Assembly: GCA_904502145.1 (NCBI GenBank)
Contig: CAJGDH010000112.1
Span: 1-6,359, forward strand
Source: an uncultured Eubacterium sp.
GTDB taxonomy: Bacteria > Bacillota > Clostridia > Lachnospirales > Lachnospiraceae
Direction: 5' to 3'
DNA length: 6,359 bases
Part shown: in pieces, positions 5,253 to 6,359 of the stretch
Position numbering within the stretch: the first letter of the stretch is position 1
Layout: each line of letters opens with the position of its first letter
The notes under the pieces: model-generated
The model's input: only the letters and a program-made list of their open reading frames with translations
Databases searched by the model: none
What the model was told of the DNA's origin: nothing
Position numbers and translations under genes: made by a program

Positions 5253-5711
5253 ATGAAAAAAAGAACAATTTCCTTTATAGTTATTCTGACCCTGATCTTA
5301 TCCCTGGCGGCAGGCTGTTCAGGCGGAGCAGGCAAAGACTCCGGTTCCGGTCCGGCCGACGGTGAATATCAGGCAGAATTCAATACGGACAGTTCCATGT
5401 TCCACGTCAATGAAGCATATGACGGAAAAGGAACCCTGACGGTCAAGGGCGGGCAGATGATGATCCACGTCACTCTGGTATCCAAGAAGGTGGTCAACCT
5501 CTTTGTGGGCAAAGCCGAGGATGCCAAAAAGGACGGTGCAGAACTTCTCGAACCCACCACGGATACCGTAGAGTACAGCGACGGTACTACGGGGGAGGCT
5601 TACGGTTTCGATATTCCCGTTCCGGCTCTTGATGAAGAGTTTGATGTAGCACTCCTGGGTGCCAAAGGAAAATGGTATGACCACAAAGTCAGCGTTTCCC
5701 TGGCGGAGTGA
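5253..5711 (+). CDS. Small NEAT-like lipoprotein
   Basis: 152 residues. The ATG at 5253 is preferred over the in-frame ATG at 5247 because AGAAGG (5241-5246) is 6 nt from the former and abuts the latter. The signal peptide MKKRTISFIVILTL ends in LAAGC, with Cys22 as lipid anchor. A Gly/Ser-rich linker (23-35) leads to one beta-rich domain: DGEY (36-39), DSSMFHV (46-52), LTVKGGQM (62-69), IHVTLVS (71-77), NLFVGKAEDA (82-91), YGFDIPVPALDEEF (117-130) and WYDHKVSVSL (141-150). The order DGEY, LxV, a TL/WSS strand, F(D/E)IPV, DE, then a closing S..L strand parallels the NEAT-like protein at 3114-3581, so the two are probably distant relatives. The SSM stretch recalls the heme-lip helix of NEAT domains (inference). 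It probably works beside the CbiK-like lipoprotein on the outer membrane face, capturing a tetrapyrrole or metal complex. The exact ligand is unknown. Confidence 0.85.
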   Translation: MKKRTISFIVILTLILSLAAGCSGGAGKDSGSGPADGEYQAEFNTDSSMFHVNEAYDGKGTLTVKGGQMMIHVTLVSKKVVNLFVGKAEDAKKDGAELLEPTTDTVEYSDGTTGEAYGFDIPVPALDEEFDVALLGAKGKWYDHKVSVSLAE

Positions 5712-5768
5712 TAAAAGTAAGTTTTTAAAGCCTGATCCATTCAGGGGGCAATGTTCCTCTGAAGAAAA

Positions 5769-5800
5769 AAGAGCAGCCATTACAGCTGCTCTTCTTTATT
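5769..5800. terminator. Bidirectional intrinsic terminator between convergent genes
   Basis: AAGAGCAGC (5769-5777) and GCTGCTCTT (5785-5793) form a perfect 9-bp stem around a 7-nt loop. CTTTATT follows on the plus strand and a run of six T on the minus strand. It can end the NEAT-like lipoprotein transcript and the small minus-strand gene that converges on it. Confidence 0.88.
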
Positions 5801-5824
5801 GTCCAATCGTGTATCTATAAGTGC

Positions 5825-6028
5825 CTAGCCCTCTGATATGATGATCTTCTTAACGTGGAAATCGTATCTTAAGATAGTGGGTTTAAGCCCTTCATCCACA
5901 TCGGTAAAACGGATCATGGAGGCGTCATGAAAGCTGACAGGATAGTTCATCCCTGTCAGAACCGTATAAAATATATCGATGATCATATACCCGTCTTTGG
6001 GTGATATATTCGATAATAATACCTTCAT
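5825..6028 (-). CDS. Unrecognised 67-residue protein
   Basis: Predicted small cytoplasmic protein with no signal peptide or membrane segment. It begins MKVLLSNISPKDGY, has a mixed hydrophobic/polar pattern typical of a small beta fold (FTDVDEG at 41-47) and ends in a strand-like YDFHVKKIIISEG. I do not recognise the family. The last third loosely recalls small CooT-type metal-binding proteins, too weakly to assign. The frame stays open upstream to an ATG at 6142, but the 6028 start is chosen for two reasons: GGGGGAG lies 5 nt before it, and the promoter at 6098-6126 sits inside the longer version. It ends in TAG, a short distance from the bidirectional terminator. It is divergent from the nitroreductase gene, which may mean shared control, but its role is unknown. 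Confidence 0.65.
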   Translation of the reverse strand: MKVLLSNISPKDGYMIIDIFYTVLTGMNYPVSFHDASMIRFTDVDEGLKPTILRYDFHVKKIIISEG

Positions 6029-6097
6029 GACAACTCCCCCGCTGGGATATCCCGGAAGGATCCCAATCTGCAGATAGACATAGTTCCACTTAATAAC

Positions 6098-6126
6098 ATT
6101 ATAGATAATCCACCTGATGTGGTAAA
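6098..6126 (-). promoter_or_regulatory. Promoter of the 67-residue protein gene
   Basis: Read on the minus strand: TTTACC (6126-6121), a 17-bp spacer, then a perfect TATAAT (6103-6098). Transcription would start near 6091, about 63 nt before the gene. Confidence 0.7.
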
Positions 6127-6177
6127 GAAAAAAACTTGACATTACAGGGAAAAAAACGGCGTATGCCTGAACACGTA

Positions 6178-6206
6178 TTTACATCAGAAAACGGTTGCTG
6201 TACAAT
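6178..6206 (+). promoter_or_regulatory. Promoter of the nitroreductase gene
   Basis: TTTACA (6178-6183), a 17-bp spacer and TACAAT (6201-6206), each 5 of 6 to the sigma-A consensus. It gives a leader of about 60 nt. A second -35-like TTGACA at 6136-6141 has no well-placed -10. Confidence 0.7.
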
Positions 6207-6213
6207 GAAGAAA

Positions 6214-6253
6214 AGCCGGTAAGATCCCCATAGGGAAATACACCTGACCGGTT
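6214..6253 (+). other. Nested inverted repeats in the nitroreductase leader
   Basis: AGCCGGT (6214-6220) can pair with ACCGGTT (6247-6253), enclosing TCCC-CATA-GGGA (6225-6236). The stems are short. They could form a leader structure or a regulator site just downstream of the promoter. Confidence 0.3.
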
Positions 6254-6274
6254 GTAACCAGAAAGGAGAAAAAC

Positions 6275-6359
6275 ATGGATTTTTCAACATTGGTAGAGGA
6301 AAGAAGAAGTATAAGAGCTTATCAGCCAAGCAACAAGTTGTCGGAAAGCACCCTCGAAG
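6275..6359 (+). CDS. Nitroreductase family protein (N-terminus only)
   Basis: Only the first 28 residues are in the window: MDFSTLVEERRSIRAY and on through PSNKLSESTLE. The E-x-RRSIR-x-Y opening is the hallmark of nitroreductase-family flavoproteins, whose N-terminal arginines contact FMN. These soluble enzymes reduce nitro groups, quinones or flavins with NAD(P)H, and the precise substrate cannot be told from this fragment. AAGGAG (6263-6268) lies 6 nt before the ATG at 6275, and a good promoter lies upstream. Divergent from the 67-residue gene and probably unrelated to the importer locus. Confidence 0.88.
   Translation, partial: MDFSTLVEERRSIRAYQPSNKLSESTLE

Noticed and set aside
5319..5780. 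Minus-strand frame of 153 codons over the NEAT-like lipoprotein and terminator
   Set aside because: It would begin inside the terminator hairpin and is opposite a gene with signal peptide and ribosome binding site.
6029..6142. N-terminal extension of the 67-residue protein to an ATG at 6142
   Set aside because: The extended part contains the predicted promoter (6098-6126), and a good ribosome binding site serves the ATG at 6028.
6099..6329. Minus-strand frame of 76 codons opposite the nitroreductase start
   Set aside because: It overlaps the nitroreductase start and both promoters; composition is not protein-like.
1..6359. CRISPR array, tRNA or rRNA genes, insertion sequences
   Set aside because: No spaced direct repeats of array type, no tRNA-like clover structure noticed, and no transposase-like frame or terminal inverted repeats seen.

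Overview
The window looks like chromosomal DNA from a Gram-positive anaerobe of the Clostridia, most like a Lachnospiraceae gut bacterium. The reasons are mid-range GC, strong AGGAGG-type ribosome binding sites, 'LxxC' lipoproteins with no outer-membrane partner, and the style of the proteins (FecBCD-type importer, NEAT-like domains, nitroreductase). This placement is inference from sequence style only.

Left part (1-3581, minus strand): a tight four-gene operon. In transcription order it encodes a small NEAT-like protein with a C-terminal membrane anchor (3581-3114), a lipoprotein substrate-binding protein (3117-1921), a FecCD/BtuC-type permease (1904-888) and an ABC ATPase (869 to beyond the left edge). 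Gaps are 16-18 nt, and the first two genes share an ATGA overlap. This is a complete iron-complex/heme/cobalamin-class importer.

Middle (3582-3934): a 353-bp divergent control region. It holds candidate promoters in both directions, a 12-bp palindrome, many TGTAA/TTACA half-sites and a GC-rich block with a perfect hairpin.

Right part (3935-5711, plus strand): a lipoprotein form of the anaerobic cobaltochelatase CbiK, then, after a strong hairpin terminator, a second NEAT-like lipoprotein. A bidirectional terminator (about 5769-5800) ends the locus.

Far right (5825-6359): an apparently separate pair of divergent genes. One is an unrecognised 67-residue protein on the minus strand; the other is the start of a nitroreductase on the plus strand. 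Each has a good sigma-A-type promoter.

Working model (inference): the NEAT-like proteins and the surface CbiK-like lipoprotein capture and remodel a tetrapyrrole or its metal outside the membrane, and the divergent ABC importer takes up the product. A chelatase tethered outside the cell cannot serve ordinary cytoplasmic B12 synthesis, so its presence here is the most interesting point of the window.
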